Positions 16,321 through 24,761 of a stretch of DNA of 64,000 bases are shown here, piece after piece; positions within the stretch are counted from its first letter, which is position 1; each line of letters begins with the position of its first letter. Origin of the DNA: Georgenia sp. EYE_87 (lineage in GTDB: Bacteria > Actinomycetota > Actinomycetes > Actinomycetales > Actinomycetaceae); NCBI RefSeq assembly GCF_023148685.1, contig NZ_JAHXNL010000003.1, positions 164,379 through 228,378 of the forward strand, in the 5' to 3' direction. The notes under the pieces were generated by a model. It searched no databases and had not been told where the DNA came from. It saw only the letters and a program-made list of their open reading frames with translations. The position numbers were made by a program, and so were the translations under genes.

Positions 16321-16335
16321 CCCGAGGAGAACCCC

Positions 16336-16746
16336 ATGTCCGAGCGCCCCAGCGTCATGTTCGTCTGCGTCCACAACGCCGGCCGGTCCCAGATGGCCGC
16401 CGCCTGGCTGTCCCACCTCGCCGGCGACGCCGTCGAGGTTCGGTCGGCCGGCTCCGCCCCGGCGGACCAGGTCAACCCCGCCGCCGTCGAGGCCATGGCC
16501 GAGGTCGGCATCGACATCGCCGCGGAGAAGCCCAAGGTCCTGACCACGGAGGCCGTCAAGGAGTCCGACGTCGTCATCACCATGGGCTGCGGCGACGCCT
16601 GCCCGATCTTCCCCGGCAAGCGCTACGAGGACTGGGAGCTCGAGGACCCCGCCGGCAGGAGCGTCGACGGCGTCCGGCCGGTGCGCGACGAGATCAAGAA
16701 CCGCGTCGAGAAGCTCATCGCCAGCCTCCTGCCCGCGAAGGCCTGA
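16336..16746 (+). CDS. arsC: Thioredoxin-coupled arsenate reductase ArsC
   Basis: A 136-residue LMW-phosphatase-type reductase. The phosphate-binding loop CVHNAGRS holds the first catalytic Cys (residue 11), and MGCGDACPIFPG carries the Cys pair (about 82 and 87) that forms the relay disulfide in thioredoxin-dependent ArsC of the Staphylococcus pI258 type. It reduces arsenate to arsenite in the cytoplasm. Fifteen bases after the fusion regulator, with GAGGAG before the ATG; its electron donor is probably the thioredoxin encoded next. Confidence 0.93.
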   Translation: MSERPSVMFVCVHNAGRSQMAAAWLSHLAGDAVEVRSAGSAPADQVNPAAVEAMAEVGIDIAAEKPKVLTTEAVKESDVVITMGCGDACPIFPGKRYEDWELEDPAGRSVDGVRPVRDEIKNRVEKLIASLLPAKA

Positions 16747-16795
16747 CCGCGGCTCGCGCCGACTGCGTCCCACCACCACACCCGAAGGAGCGAGC

Positions 16796-17119
16796 ATGAG
16801 CAACGTCCCCGCGGTCACCGACGCCACGTTCGACGCCGAGGTGCTGCAGTCAGGCACGCCCGTGCTGGTCGACATCTGGGCCACGTGGTGCGCCCCGTGC
16901 CGACGCACCGAGCCGATCATCGAGGAGCTCGCGGCCGAGCACGGCGACAGGATCAAGTTCGTCAAGCTCGACGCCGACGCGAACGTCGAGACCGTCACGA
17001 GGTATGGCGTCGTGTCCATCCCGACCTTCAACCTCTACTCCGGCGGCGAGGTCGTGAAGTCGCTCGTCGGCGCGAGGACGAAGAAGCAGTTCCTCGACGA
17101 GCTCGCCGAGTACCTCTAG
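16796..17119 (+). CDS. trxA: Thioredoxin
   Basis: A 107-residue thioredoxin with the WCAPC active site (about residues 31-35) and the cis-Pro segment VSIPTFNLY. The length and motif spacing are those of classical TrxA. GAAGGAG precedes the ATG. Placed 49 bases after arsC in the same direction, it probably re-reduces the ArsC disulfide; many actinobacterial ars operons carry their own thioredoxin for this purpose. Confidence 0.92.
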   Translation: MSNVPAVTDATFDAEVLQSGTPVLVDIWATWCAPCRRTEPIIEELAAEHGDRIKFVKLDADANVETVTRYGVVSIPTFNLYSGGEVVKSLVGARTKKQFLDELAEYL

Positions 17120-17144
17120 CGCGATCGCCGCTGCGGGCACGAGG

Positions 17145-17176
17145 GAGCGGCCCGCGCTCTACCTCCCGGGCCGCTC
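17145..17176. terminator. Hairpin at the convergent trxA/pspA junction
   Basis: GAGCGGCCCG and CGGGCCGCTC form a perfect 10-bp stem with a 12-base loop. The stop codon of the leftward PspA-like gene (17159-17161) lies in the loop. It is positioned to end the rightward ars transcript and perhaps the leftward one. Confidence 0.65.
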
Positions 17177-17863
17177 GATGCCCTTGCGCTGCTTGAGCGC
17201 GTCGAGCTGCGTGCGCACCGCGGCCTCGTTCTCCAGCTGGTCGAACGCCTCGCGCACCTGGGCGGAGTCGGGGTCGGCGCCGGCGATCTCGTCGTAGGCG
17301 GCAGCACGGGCCTGGAGGCGGCGCACCTCCCTCTCGGCCTCGAGGGCCGCGGACTCCGCGCCCGCCGCCTGCCGGCCGGCCGCGGCGGTCGCCTCGCGCA
17401 TCTGGAGGGCGGCCTGGGCCGCGCCGTGGTCCGCGCGCAGGGCCTGGAACCGGACGTAGGAGTCCTGGACCTGCCTCTCGAGGCGGACGAGGTCGTGCTC
17501 GAGTCGGCGCACCTGCTCGTCGATCGAGCGGTGCTGGGCCGCGAGACCCTCGAGGCGCTTGCCGGCCTCGATGGAGCGACGGAGGTACTCGCGGGCCCCC
17601 TCGTCGTGCCCCATGGCGACGGCGGCCTCGGCCTGCCGGTCCCACTGCTGCCGCTCGGCGCTGGCCTGCTGGGCGAGGATCTCGACCCGACGGCGGTTCG
17701 CGGCGAGGTCGGCGACGCTGCGGCTGGCCTGGTCGAGGCGACGGAACTGCTCGGCCTGCGCCGCCTCCACCGCCTGCACGGGGTCGACCGGCCCCTGCTT
17801 CCGGGCGGCCCGTTCGGCGCGGTTCGCCCGGGCGATGCGGCCGAGGCGGTTGCGGATCGACAA
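17159..17863 (-). CDS. pspA: PspA/IM30-like coiled-coil protein
   Basis: A 234-residue protein that is almost entirely predicted alpha-helical coiled coil. It starts with SIRNRLGRIARANRAERAAR, the amphipathic N-terminal helix style of PspA (phage-shock protein A). TTG 17863 is chosen because GAGGGG lies upstream and the helix then begins at the expected place. PspA-family proteins bind stressed membranes and keep them sealed. The gene follows a single-pass membrane protein gene by 11 bases, so the two probably work together. Sequence is more Ala/Arg-rich than classic PspA. Confidence 0.75.
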   Translation of the reverse strand: MSIRNRLGRIARANRAERAARKQGPVDPVQAVEAAQAEQFRRLDQASRSVADLAANRRRVEILAQQASAERQQWDRQAEAAVAMGHDEGAREYLRRSIEAGKRLEGLAAQHRSIDEQVRRLEHDLVRLERQVQDSYVRFQALRADHGAAQAALQMREATAAAGRQAAGAESAALEAEREVRRLQARAAAYDEIAGADPDSAQVREAFDQLENEAAVRTQLDALKQRKGIERPGR

Positions 17864-17874
17864 CGCGAGGCCCC

Positions 17875-18471
17875 TCAGGCGGCGCGACGGGTGCGGTAGG
17901 AGGTGCCCCAGGCCTGCAGCGCCTCGACCTCGAGCGCAAGGTGGTCCCCGGCGCGGGTGAGCTGGCTCGGGCCGGTGGCCATGGTGGCGCTGAACACGGA
18001 GCGGCGCAGGTCGGCGCACAGGCGCGCGTGCTCGGCGACCTGGTCCGTCAGCCACGCGACCCACGCCCGCCGGAGCTCGGCGTCGGGCTCGATCTCGGCG
18101 AGCCGGAGCTCGTCGTCCAGCTGGTGACCGGTGCGCACGAGGCTGGCGGCGACCGAGGGCATCGCGCCCACCGGAGCCCCCTGCGACTCGGCGGCGCCGA
18201 TGGCGCGCTCCGTCGCGTCGACGGAGCGCTGGACCTCGAGGCGCATCCTCGCCAGCCGGCGTCCGGCGTCGTCCGCCGTGACGGCGCGGACGGTGAGCCG
18301 GCCCCGGTCGACGCCGCGGCGCAGCCGGCGCGACCGACGGATCCGGCGCACCACGTACCAGAGGCTCCCGACGGCAGCCAGGCCGACCACGAGCATGACG
18401 GCGCCGCCGACCAGGACCACCTGGGCCAGCACGTCGACGATGTCCATGGCGTCCGCCTCGGCGTCAGTCAT
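17875..18471 (-). CDS. Single-pass membrane protein, partner of the PspA-like protein
   Basis: A 198-residue protein I do not recognise. An acidic N-terminus is followed by one hydrophobic helix (about residues 14-42), a strongly basic stretch (RRIRRSRRLRRG) and a predicted helical cytoplasmic domain of about 140 residues. GAGGAG precedes the ATG. The close coupling to the PspA-like gene suggests a membrane anchor or sensor for it, comparable in position but not in visible sequence to PspB/PspC or mycobacterial PspM. Confidence 0.7.
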   Translation of the reverse strand: MTDAEADAMDIVDVLAQVVLVGGAVMLVVGLAAVGSLWYVVRRIRRSRRLRRGVDRGRLTVRAVTADDAGRRLARMRLEVQRSVDATERAIGAAESQGAPVGAMPSVAASLVRTGHQLDDELRLAEIEPDAELRRAWVAWLTDQVAEHARLCADLRRSVFSATMATGPSQLTRAGDHLALEVEALQAWGTSYRTRRAA

Positions 18472-18579
18472 CTCGTCTCACTCCTCACCGCGCGGGAGCA
18501 CAGGGCCCGCACCGCCACACTACTTCTGACGATCGGCGCGCCGCCAGGGTTCCACGGTGGCTGCGCCCGGCGGCGTGCC

Positions 18580-20250
18580 TCAGGAGCCCGCTCGGAGCCA
18601 GCCCAGGTACGAGTGCACCAGACTGACCGCGAGCGCCCCCTCACCGACCGCGGAGGCGACCCGCTTGACCGACCCGTGGCGCACGTCCCCGGCCGCGAAG
18701 ACGCCCGGGAGCGACGTCTCGAGCAGCGCCGCCGCGCGCGGGCCCGACCGCGGCGGGGTGTCCGCGCCGGTCAGCACGTAGCCCCGACGGTCCTTTGCGA
18801 CCTCCTCGCCGAGCCAGTGCGAGCGCGGCTCGGCGCCGATGAGCACGAAGAGGATGCCGGGCACGTCCACCTCCCGGCCGGTGTCGACGTCGCGCAGCCG
18901 CAGGGACTCGACGAACTCCGTCCCCGTCCCGCCCACCACCTCGGTGCGGTAGCGCACGGCGATGTTCGGCGCCGCCTCGATCTCCCGGATCAGGTACTCG
19001 GACATCGTCTCGGCGAGGGTGGCGCGCCGCACCAGCACGGTGACCTGGTCGGCGTAGCGCGCCAGGTGCACCGCCGCCTGCCCGGCGGAGTTGCCGCCCC
19101 CGGCCACGTACACCTGCTTCCCGCGCGTGGACGGCGCCTCCGAGACCGTCGCCCCGTAGAACACGCCCCGCCCCGTCAGCGCCTCGAGCTCGGGCACCCC
19201 GAGGCGCCGGTAGGCGGCCCCGGTGGCGACGACCACCGTCGAGCTGCGCACGGAGGAGTTGTCGCTGAGCCGCACGGAGATGTGGTTGCCGGACGCGGCG
19301 AGCGCGGTGGCGGCGCGCATGAAGTGAAACCTCGCCCCGAAGGTCCACGCCTGCTCGTACGCGCGGAACGCCAGCCGGCTCCCCGAGATCCCGCTCGGGA
19401 AGCCCAGGTAGTTGCGGATGAGCGACGACGTGCCCGCCTGCCCGCCCACCGCCTCGGTCTCGAGCACGATCGTGCGCAGCCCCTCCGACGCCGCGTACAC
19501 CGCCGCGCCGAGCCCGGCCGGGCCGGCGCCGACGATCGTCACGTCGAACTCCTCGTCCTGGCGCACCGGCTCAAAGAGGCCGAAGGCGTCGGCGATCTGG
19601 ATGTCGCTCGGGTTCTGCAGCACGGTGGCGTCGCGACGGAAGTGCAGCAGCACGACCGGCAGCGCGGGGTCGCTCACCCCGGCGCCCAGGAGGATGGCGC
19701 GACCGTCCGGCTTCGCGACGTCGTAGAAGCCGGTCGGGATGTGGTTGCGGTCGAACATGTCGCGCAGCTGCTGGGTGCGGCGGTCCCAGCGCTGCCCGAC
19801 CAGGCGCACCGCCTCGAACGAGGTGCCGCGCCGACTGGCGGCCTCGTCGAGGAACTCGCTGACGGTGCGGTGGAACTCCTCGTCCGACTCCAGCTCGGGG
19901 CAGGTGAGCCACCGGTCCACGCGGCCCATGCCGATCGCGTCGAAGATCGGCCGGGCGGTGCTCCAGTCGCCCCAGCGCACCGCGGACACGCGCAGCGCCG
20001 TGCGTTCGACCGGCAGCTGCTCGAGCACGCTCAGCCCGTCCGGCTCGGCCGCGCCGTAGCCGACCATGAGCAGCGCGACGGGGACCTCGTCCGCCCGCAG
20101 CCGGTCCAGCGTCTCCCGCGTGGACGCGACGTCGCCGTGCACGCGCACGTCGTAGTCGTTGTCGTACCGGCGTCTTAGCGCCCGCTGCACCAGCGCGCGC
20201 ATGCCGGGATCGCGGCTGAGCAGGACGATCGCGGGCCGGTCCACGGTCAC
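18580..20250 (-). CDS. Thioredoxin-reductase-like FAD oxidoreductase with N-terminal receiver-like domain
   Basis: A 556-residue protein. Residues 1 to ~125 resemble a response-regulator fold (IVLLSRDPGMRALVQRAL), and the middle part (about 140-235) is a linker or thioredoxin-like region. From about residue 245 a TrxR fold follows: FAD motif VTIVGAGPAGLGAAVYA, NADPH motif VYVAGGGNSAGQAAVHLA and the closing GVFAAGDVR. The redox-active CxxC expected between them is missing; the equivalent position reads VFYGATVSE. It therefore cannot work as a normal disulfide reductase. The GTG start overlaps the stop of the upstream membrane-protein gene (GTGA), implying coupled translation. Confidence 0.82.
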   Translation of the reverse strand: MTVDRPAIVLLSRDPGMRALVQRALRRRYDNDYDVRVHGDVASTRETLDRLRADEVPVALLMVGYGAAEPDGLSVLEQLPVERTALRVSAVRWGDWSTARPIFDAIGMGRVDRWLTCPELESDEEFHRTVSEFLDEAASRRGTSFEAVRLVGQRWDRRTQQLRDMFDRNHIPTGFYDVAKPDGRAILLGAGVSDPALPVVLLHFRRDATVLQNPSDIQIADAFGLFEPVRQDEEFDVTIVGAGPAGLGAAVYAASEGLRTIVLETEAVGGQAGTSSLIRNYLGFPSGISGSRLAFRAYEQAWTFGARFHFMRAATALAASGNHISVRLSDNSSVRSSTVVVATGAAYRRLGVPELEALTGRGVFYGATVSEAPSTRGKQVYVAGGGNSAGQAAVHLARYADQVTVLVRRATLAETMSEYLIREIEAAPNIAVRYRTEVVGGTGTEFVESLRLRDVDTGREVDVPGILFVLIGAEPRSHWLGEEVAKDRRGYVLTGADTPPRSGPRAAALLETSLPGVFAAGDVRHGSVKRVASAVGEGALAVSLVHSYLGWLRAGS

Positions 20251-21098
20251 GGCGTCTCTCGGACGGGGGTCCGGCTGGCCTCGGTCGCCACGAAGGCGGC
20301 GGCGCCCGTGACGGCGACCGCCGTCGCCATGACGAGGAAGCCGGCGGCCGACGGCGACTGCCACCGCACGTCCTCGGCGAACCGCCCCGCCACCAGCAGC
20401 TGCAGGACGCCCAGGACGGCGTAGGCGACGGCGGGCACCCGCAGCAGGTCCAGGTCCCCGGCCCGCACCAGCAGGAACGCCGCGAAGCCGTACGCGGCCA
20501 GCCACGACCCGACCGCCCGGGCCGTCAGCGGGGTGAGGGTCCAGGGCCAGAGCACCTCCGCCGTCGCCGGGGTGAGGTAGAGCGCGACGCCGACGCCGAG
20601 CAGGACCAGACCCTCCACGACCAGGAGGGCGCGGAGCCAGGCCGGCAGCGCCCGCCGTCGCACGAGCGGCTCGGCGCGACGCTCCTGCACCACCAGCACC
20701 ACCGCCATGCCCACCGGCACCACGACGTAGACCGCGAGCCAGAACCAGGCGGCGAACCGGGGCAGGGCGCCGTCGGCGGCGAGGTGGAAGCGGTCGAGGT
20801 GGACGAGGGTCGCCACCAGCGTCAGGGCCGTGAACACGAGGATGGTGACCAGCGGGACCCGGGTGCGCGCCCAGCTGCCGCCGAGCCAGGACAGGACCAC
20901 CAGCACCGTCCCCGACGCGTAGCCGGCGCCGAGGAAGCCGGCCGTGGCGGGCGGGTCGATCGTCCAGGCGAAGGTCTCCGCGGTGTGCTCCGCGCGGACG
21001 AGCAGGGCGCCGACGGCGAGCGCGGTCAGGACCGCGAAGACGGCGAGCAGGACCCGGGTGCGAAGGAGCAGCCGGTCGGTCCGGCCTCGCGAGGTCAT
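20247..21098 (-). CDS. Seven-helix membrane protein of unknown function
   Basis: A 283-residue integral membrane protein with about eight hydrophobic segments and short loops (for example 13-34, 50-75, 81-100, 113-138, 157-177, 190-210, 218-235, 247-270). I see no catalytic or ligand motif. A GGAGG site precedes the ATG. Its stop codon overlaps the start of the thioredoxin-reductase-like flavoprotein, so the pair is probably a functional unit, perhaps a membrane redox or sensing system; this is inference from position only. Confidence 0.72.
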   Translation of the reverse strand: MTSRGRTDRLLLRTRVLLAVFAVLTALAVGALLVRAEHTAETFAWTIDPPATAGFLGAGYASGTVLVVLSWLGGSWARTRVPLVTILVFTALTLVATLVHLDRFHLAADGALPRFAAWFWLAVYVVVPVGMAVVLVVQERRAEPLVRRRALPAWLRALLVVEGLVLLGVGVALYLTPATAEVLWPWTLTPLTARAVGSWLAAYGFAAFLLVRAGDLDLLRVPAVAYAVLGVLQLLVAGRFAEDVRWQSPSAAGFLVMATAVAVTGAAAFVATEASRTPVRETP

Positions 21099-21374
21099 GG
21101 CACGCCTCCGCGTCCGGCGTCATCTCGTGCGCGCTAACGCGACTCCCCCGCGGCCGGCCTCGTCACCGACCTCGGGTCCAAGGGTACGTCCGCGACACCG
21201 GCCCTGAGCACCGCATTTCCGGTCGGGGACCGCGGATCAGCACGACGCCCTCAGCACAGCCGCCGGTCCCCGGCGGAACCGACGCGCTCAACGGCAGGCC
21301 AGCACGTCGTCGTCGACGCAGTCATGCCCGGGCCGCCAGGCGGGGGCGAGCTGGCCGCCGCCCCTGCGGGGCCG

Positions 21375-22241
21375 CTACAGCTCGCCGACCGCCTTGAAGC
21401 TGGCGTCCAGCGCCCGGCGGGTGCGCTCGAAGTCGCGAGCGGCGACGCCGACGAACACGCAGTCCACCACCGTGAGCTGGGCGATGCGGCTCGCCATGGC
21501 GCCGGAGCGGAAGGTGGTCTCGCGCGTCGTCGTCGTCAGCACGAGGTCGGCCCGCCGGGCGAGCGGCGAGCGCGGGTGGTTCGTGAGCGCCACCGTCCGG
21601 GCGCCGCCCTGGCCGGCGACCCGGAGCGGCTCGATCACGTCCGACGTCGCCCCGGAGTGGGAGACGGAGAAGACCACGTCCTCGGGGCCGCGGAGCGAGG
21701 CGAGGGTCATGGCGGCGTGCCGGTCGGTCGCGACGTTGACCGCCAGCCCGAGCCGGGAGAGCTTCTGGCCGAGGTCGGAGGCGGTCAGGCCCGACGCGCC
21801 GATGCCGAAGATGTCGATGTGCCGGGCGCCCACGAGCGCGTCGACGACCTTCTCCAGCACCGCGACGTCCAGGCCAGCGGTGGTGCTCTCGACGGCGCGG
21901 GAGTCGGCGTAGCCGATCTTGGCGACGATGTCGGCGAGGGTGTCGCTCGGATCCATCTCGCCCGACAGCGGGGCGCGAGAGCTGCGGCCCTCCTCGATGC
22001 CCGCCGCGGTCGCGAGGGCGAGCTTGAGCTCGGGGAAGCCGGAGAAGCCCATGTGCTGGGCGAACCGCACGACCGTCGGCGGGGACGTCCGGCACCGCTC
22101 GGCGAGCGAGGTCACGGACTCGCGGGCGACGAGCAGGGGGTCGGCCACCACGGCCTCGCCGACGCGCCGCTCGGCGGGGCGCAGCTCGGGGAGCATCCCG
22201 CGGACGCGGCTGACGAGGCCGACGGTCGGTGCCTCGGTCAT
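21375..22241 (-). CDS. RpiR/MurR-family transcriptional regulator
   Basis: A 288-residue regulator. An N-terminal HTH_6 domain (about residues 5-80, with SLAERCRTSPPTVVRFAQHMGF) is followed by a SIS sugar-phosphate-binding domain (about 120-265, with IDIFGIGASG and FSVSHSGATSDV). This is the RpiR/MurR layout. GAGGAGG lies upstream of the ATG. It is divergent from a CUT1 sugar ABC transporter and presumably controls it in response to a phosphorylated sugar. MurR regulates MurNAc use in E. coli, which would fit the muropeptide genes at the left end, but that link is speculative. Confidence 0.88.
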   Translation of the reverse strand: MTEAPTVGLVSRVRGMLPELRPAERRVGEAVVADPLLVARESVTSLAERCRTSPPTVVRFAQHMGFSGFPELKLALATAAGIEEGRSSRAPLSGEMDPSDTLADIVAKIGYADSRAVESTTAGLDVAVLEKVVDALVGARHIDIFGIGASGLTASDLGQKLSRLGLAVNVATDRHAAMTLASLRGPEDVVFSVSHSGATSDVIEPLRVAGQGGARTVALTNHPRSPLARRADLVLTTTTRETTFRSGAMASRIAQLTVVDCVFVGVAARDFERTRRALDASFKAVGEL

Positions 22242-22286
22242 GGGACCTCCTCGGGGCGACGTGAGCCTCCACGCTGCACGCCCGCC

Positions 22287-22333
22287 ATGTAAACCAGTGA
22301 ACTCAGGTTACATTCTCATGGAAACTCTTGACA
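22287..22333. promoter_or_regulatory. ATGTAA...TTACAT dyad and TTGACA box before the sugar ABC operon
   Basis: ATGTAA (22287-22292) and TTACAT (22308-22313) are inverted arms in the divergent region of the RpiR regulator and the ABC operon, and a consensus TTGACA follows at 22328-22333. No convincing -10 box is seen at 17 bases. The dyad is a candidate operator for the RpiR protein. Confidence 0.45.
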
Positions 22334-22452
22334 TCGCAGCCCGTTCGGGGAAACGTCCCTGCTGACATCGCCGTCACGACCCTCGTGCCGAGCCCGATCC
22401 GCCCGAAAGTGCGGCGACGACCCGCCGAGACCGGCCCGAAAGGACACACACC

Positions 22453-23778
22453 ATGCACCGCCGGAGAGTACTTGCCTCCACAGCCGCCGTCGCGGCTGCC
22501 GTCCTCGCCCTGTCCGCCTGCGCGCCCTCCGACGACGCGCCGGACCCCGGCGCCGACGGGGGCGCCACCTCCGCCGCGGGATCGGAGGACTGCGCCGAGC
22601 CGGTCGCCCTCGACGTCTGGTCCTGGCGCACCGAGGACAAGGACGCCTACGAGACGATCTTCGACGTCTTCGAGGAGGCCAACCCCTGCATCACGGTGAA
22701 CTTCCAGGCCTACAAGAACACCGAGTACAACCAGATCCTCCAGACCGGCCTGACCGGCTCCGACGGCCCGGACGTGGCGCAGGTGCGCTCGTACGGCCTG
22801 CTCCAGCCCCTGGTCGAGGGCGGCAACCTCGCCCCGCTCGACGACGTCGTCCCGGCCCTCGCGGAGTTCGACGACGCGATCCTCGACGGAGCCCGCGGCA
22901 AGGAGGACGACGCGCTGTACGGCGTCCCGTTCGCCACGCAGACGATCCAGGTCTTCTACAACACGGCGATCTTCGAGGAGCACGGCCTCGAGGAGCCGGA
23001 GACCTGGGAGGACTTCATCGCGGTCAACGACACCCTCGAGGCAGCCGGCGTGACGCCGCTCGCCGTCGGGGCCAAGGACGCCTGGTTCGTCCCCACCGTC
23101 CACGACGCGCTGACCGCCGCCCAGTACGGCGGCGCGGACTTCCAGCAGGCGCTGCGCGAGGGCTCCACGGACTTCACCGACCCGGCCTACGTCGCCTCGA
23201 TCCAGACCTTCGCCGACCTCGAGCAGTACATGCCCGACGACGTCGTCGGCGTGGGCTACACCGACGCCCAGGTGCTCTTCACCTCCGGCGCGGCGGCGAT
23301 GTTCGCCGGCGGCTCCTACGAGCTGGCCTTCTTCCAGTCGTCCAACCCCGAGCTCGAGCTCGGCGTGTTCCAGGTGCCGCCGCCCGAGGGCTCGGCGCTC
23401 GACCACCCGGTGAGCCCCGGCTACGCCGACGGGAACTGGGGCCTCTCGGCCGCCTCGGACAACACCGCGGAGGCGGAGACGCTGCTGAACTGGCTGGCCG
23501 ACGCCGAGTTCGGGCAGATGGTCGCCAACGACCTCAAGCAGTTCTCCCCCGTGCCGGGCGTGGAGTTCGACGAGCCGCTCATGCAGGAGATGTGGGACCT
23601 CTACCAGGAGAACCCCGCCCCGTACCTGCTGCTCGTGGACTACCGCTACGGCGACCCGGTCGGCACCGACCTCATGGGTGAGGGCGGCCAGCAGCTCTTC
23701 CTCGGCGAGCTGGACGCTGCCGGCGTCGCGAGCAAGATCCAGGACGGTCTCTCGGCCTGGTGGACGCCGGGCCAGTGA
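22453..23778 (+). CDS. Sugar ABC transporter substrate-binding lipoprotein (CUT1)
   Basis: A 441-residue extracytoplasmic binding protein. The lipoprotein signal ends in LALSACAPS, with Cys about residue 23 as the lipidation site, followed by a flexible Asp/Gly/Ala stretch. The rest fits the family-1 solute-binding fold (LDVWSWRTEDKDAYETIFDVFEE; GAAAMFAGGSYELAFFQ late). GAAAGGA precedes the ATG. It is followed by two permease genes but no ATPase, as usual for actinobacterial CUT1 systems that share a common MsiK-type ATPase. The sugar is unknown. Confidence 0.9.
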   Translation: MHRRRVLASTAAVAAAVLALSACAPSDDAPDPGADGGATSAAGSEDCAEPVALDVWSWRTEDKDAYETIFDVFEEANPCITVNFQAYKNTEYNQILQTGLTGSDGPDVAQVRSYGLLQPLVEGGNLAPLDDVVPALAEFDDAILDGARGKEDDALYGVPFATQTIQVFYNTAIFEEHGLEEPETWEDFIAVNDTLEAAGVTPLAVGAKDAWFVPTVHDALTAAQYGGADFQQALREGSTDFTDPAYVASIQTFADLEQYMPDDVVGVGYTDAQVLFTSGAAAMFAGGSYELAFFQSSNPELELGVFQVPPPEGSALDHPVSPGYADGNWGLSAASDNTAEAETLLNWLADAEFGQMVANDLKQFSPVPGVEFDEPLMQEMWDLYQENPAPYLLLVDYRYGDPVGTDLMGEGGQQLFLGELDAAGVASKIQDGLSAWWTPGQ

Positions 23779-24761
23779 CCGCTCCGTCCGGACCCGCGAC
23801 GGTGACCGGGCCGACGGCGGAGGCTCCGCCGTCGGCCGGGCGCCGCCCACCCCTGACCGCGGCCCTGCCGACGGGGACGGCCCTGCTCTTCCTCCTCCCG
23901 GCGGCGCTGCTGTTCGGCTTCTTCGTGCTCTACCCGATGGTCACGGCGCTGACGTACTCCCTGTACTCGTGGCGGGGCACCTCGCAGGAGTCGTTCGTCG
24001 GGCTGGGCAACTTCGTCCAGCTCTTCACGGCCGAGCCCTACGCCACGCAGGTGCCGCGGGCGTTCGCCCACAACCTGCTGCTCTTCGCCGGCTCGATGGT
24101 GGTGCAGAACTCCGTCGGCCTGCTGCTGGCGGTGGTGCTGCACCGGCGCCGGCGGTTCAAGAGGCTCTTCCAGGTGCTGTACACGATGCCGTACCTGGTC
24201 TCGCCGCTGGTGATCGGCTACCTGTGGTCCCTGCTGCTCTCCCCGCTCTTCGGGCCGGTCAACGCCCTGCTCAAGACGGTCGGGCTCGAGGCGCTCGCCC
24301 TGCCGTGGCTCGGTGACCCGTCCACGGCCCTGTGGGTCGTGGTGCTCGTGACCGCCTGGCAGTGGGTCGGCTTCCCGCTGCTGCTCTACGGGGCGGCGCT
24401 CGGCGGTCTCGACGCGTCGCTGGACGAGGCGGCCGAGCTCGACGGCGCCACCGCCCGCCAGCGGTTCTGGCACATCACCCTGCCGCTGCTGACCCCGATC
24501 ATCGGCACCGTGAGCGTGCTGACGTTCATCTTCTCGATGGAGGCGTTCCCCATCCCGTACGCGCTCGGCGGCTCGACCGGGTCCCCCGCGGGCGCCACGG
24601 ACGTGATGTCGCTGCTCTTCTACCGCACCGCGTTCCAGTCCGGCTCGTCGAACGCGATCGGCACGTCCTCGGCGATCGCCATCCTGCTGTTCCTGGTGAT
24701 CTTCGGGCTGTCCGTCGCGTTCAACCGGTGGTTCCGCCGCGCCGAGCGGAGGTTGTCCTGA
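23775..24761 (+). CDS. Sugar ABC transporter permease (MalF type)
   Basis: A 328-residue permease with six predicted membrane helices, the first after a ~30-residue polar N-terminus. The EAA loop that docks the ATPase is visible as DEAAELDGATARQRFWHITLP. I place the start at GTG 23775, which overlaps the binding-protein stop (GTGA); GTG 23760 is an alternative. The partner permease follows with overlapping codons. Confidence 0.88.
   Translation: MTAPSGPATVTGPTAEAPPSAGRRPPLTAALPTGTALLFLLPAALLFGFFVLYPMVTALTYSLYSWRGTSQESFVGLGNFVQLFTAEPYATQVPRAFAHNLLLFAGSMVVQNSVGLLLAVVLHRRRRFKRLFQVLYTMPYLVSPLVIGYLWSLLLSPLFGPVNALLKTVGLEALALPWLGDPSTALWVVVLVTAWQWVGFPLLLYGAALGGLDASLDEAAELDGATARQRFWHITLPLLTPIIGTVSVLTFIFSMEAFPIPYALGGSTGSPAGATDVMSLLFYRTAFQSGSSNAIGTSSAIAILLFLVIFGLSVAFNRWFRRAERRLS

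Noticed and set aside
21099-21374. A gene in the 276-bp gap before the RpiR regulator
   Set aside because: Frames here are short, have no ribosome site and no similarity to known proteins.
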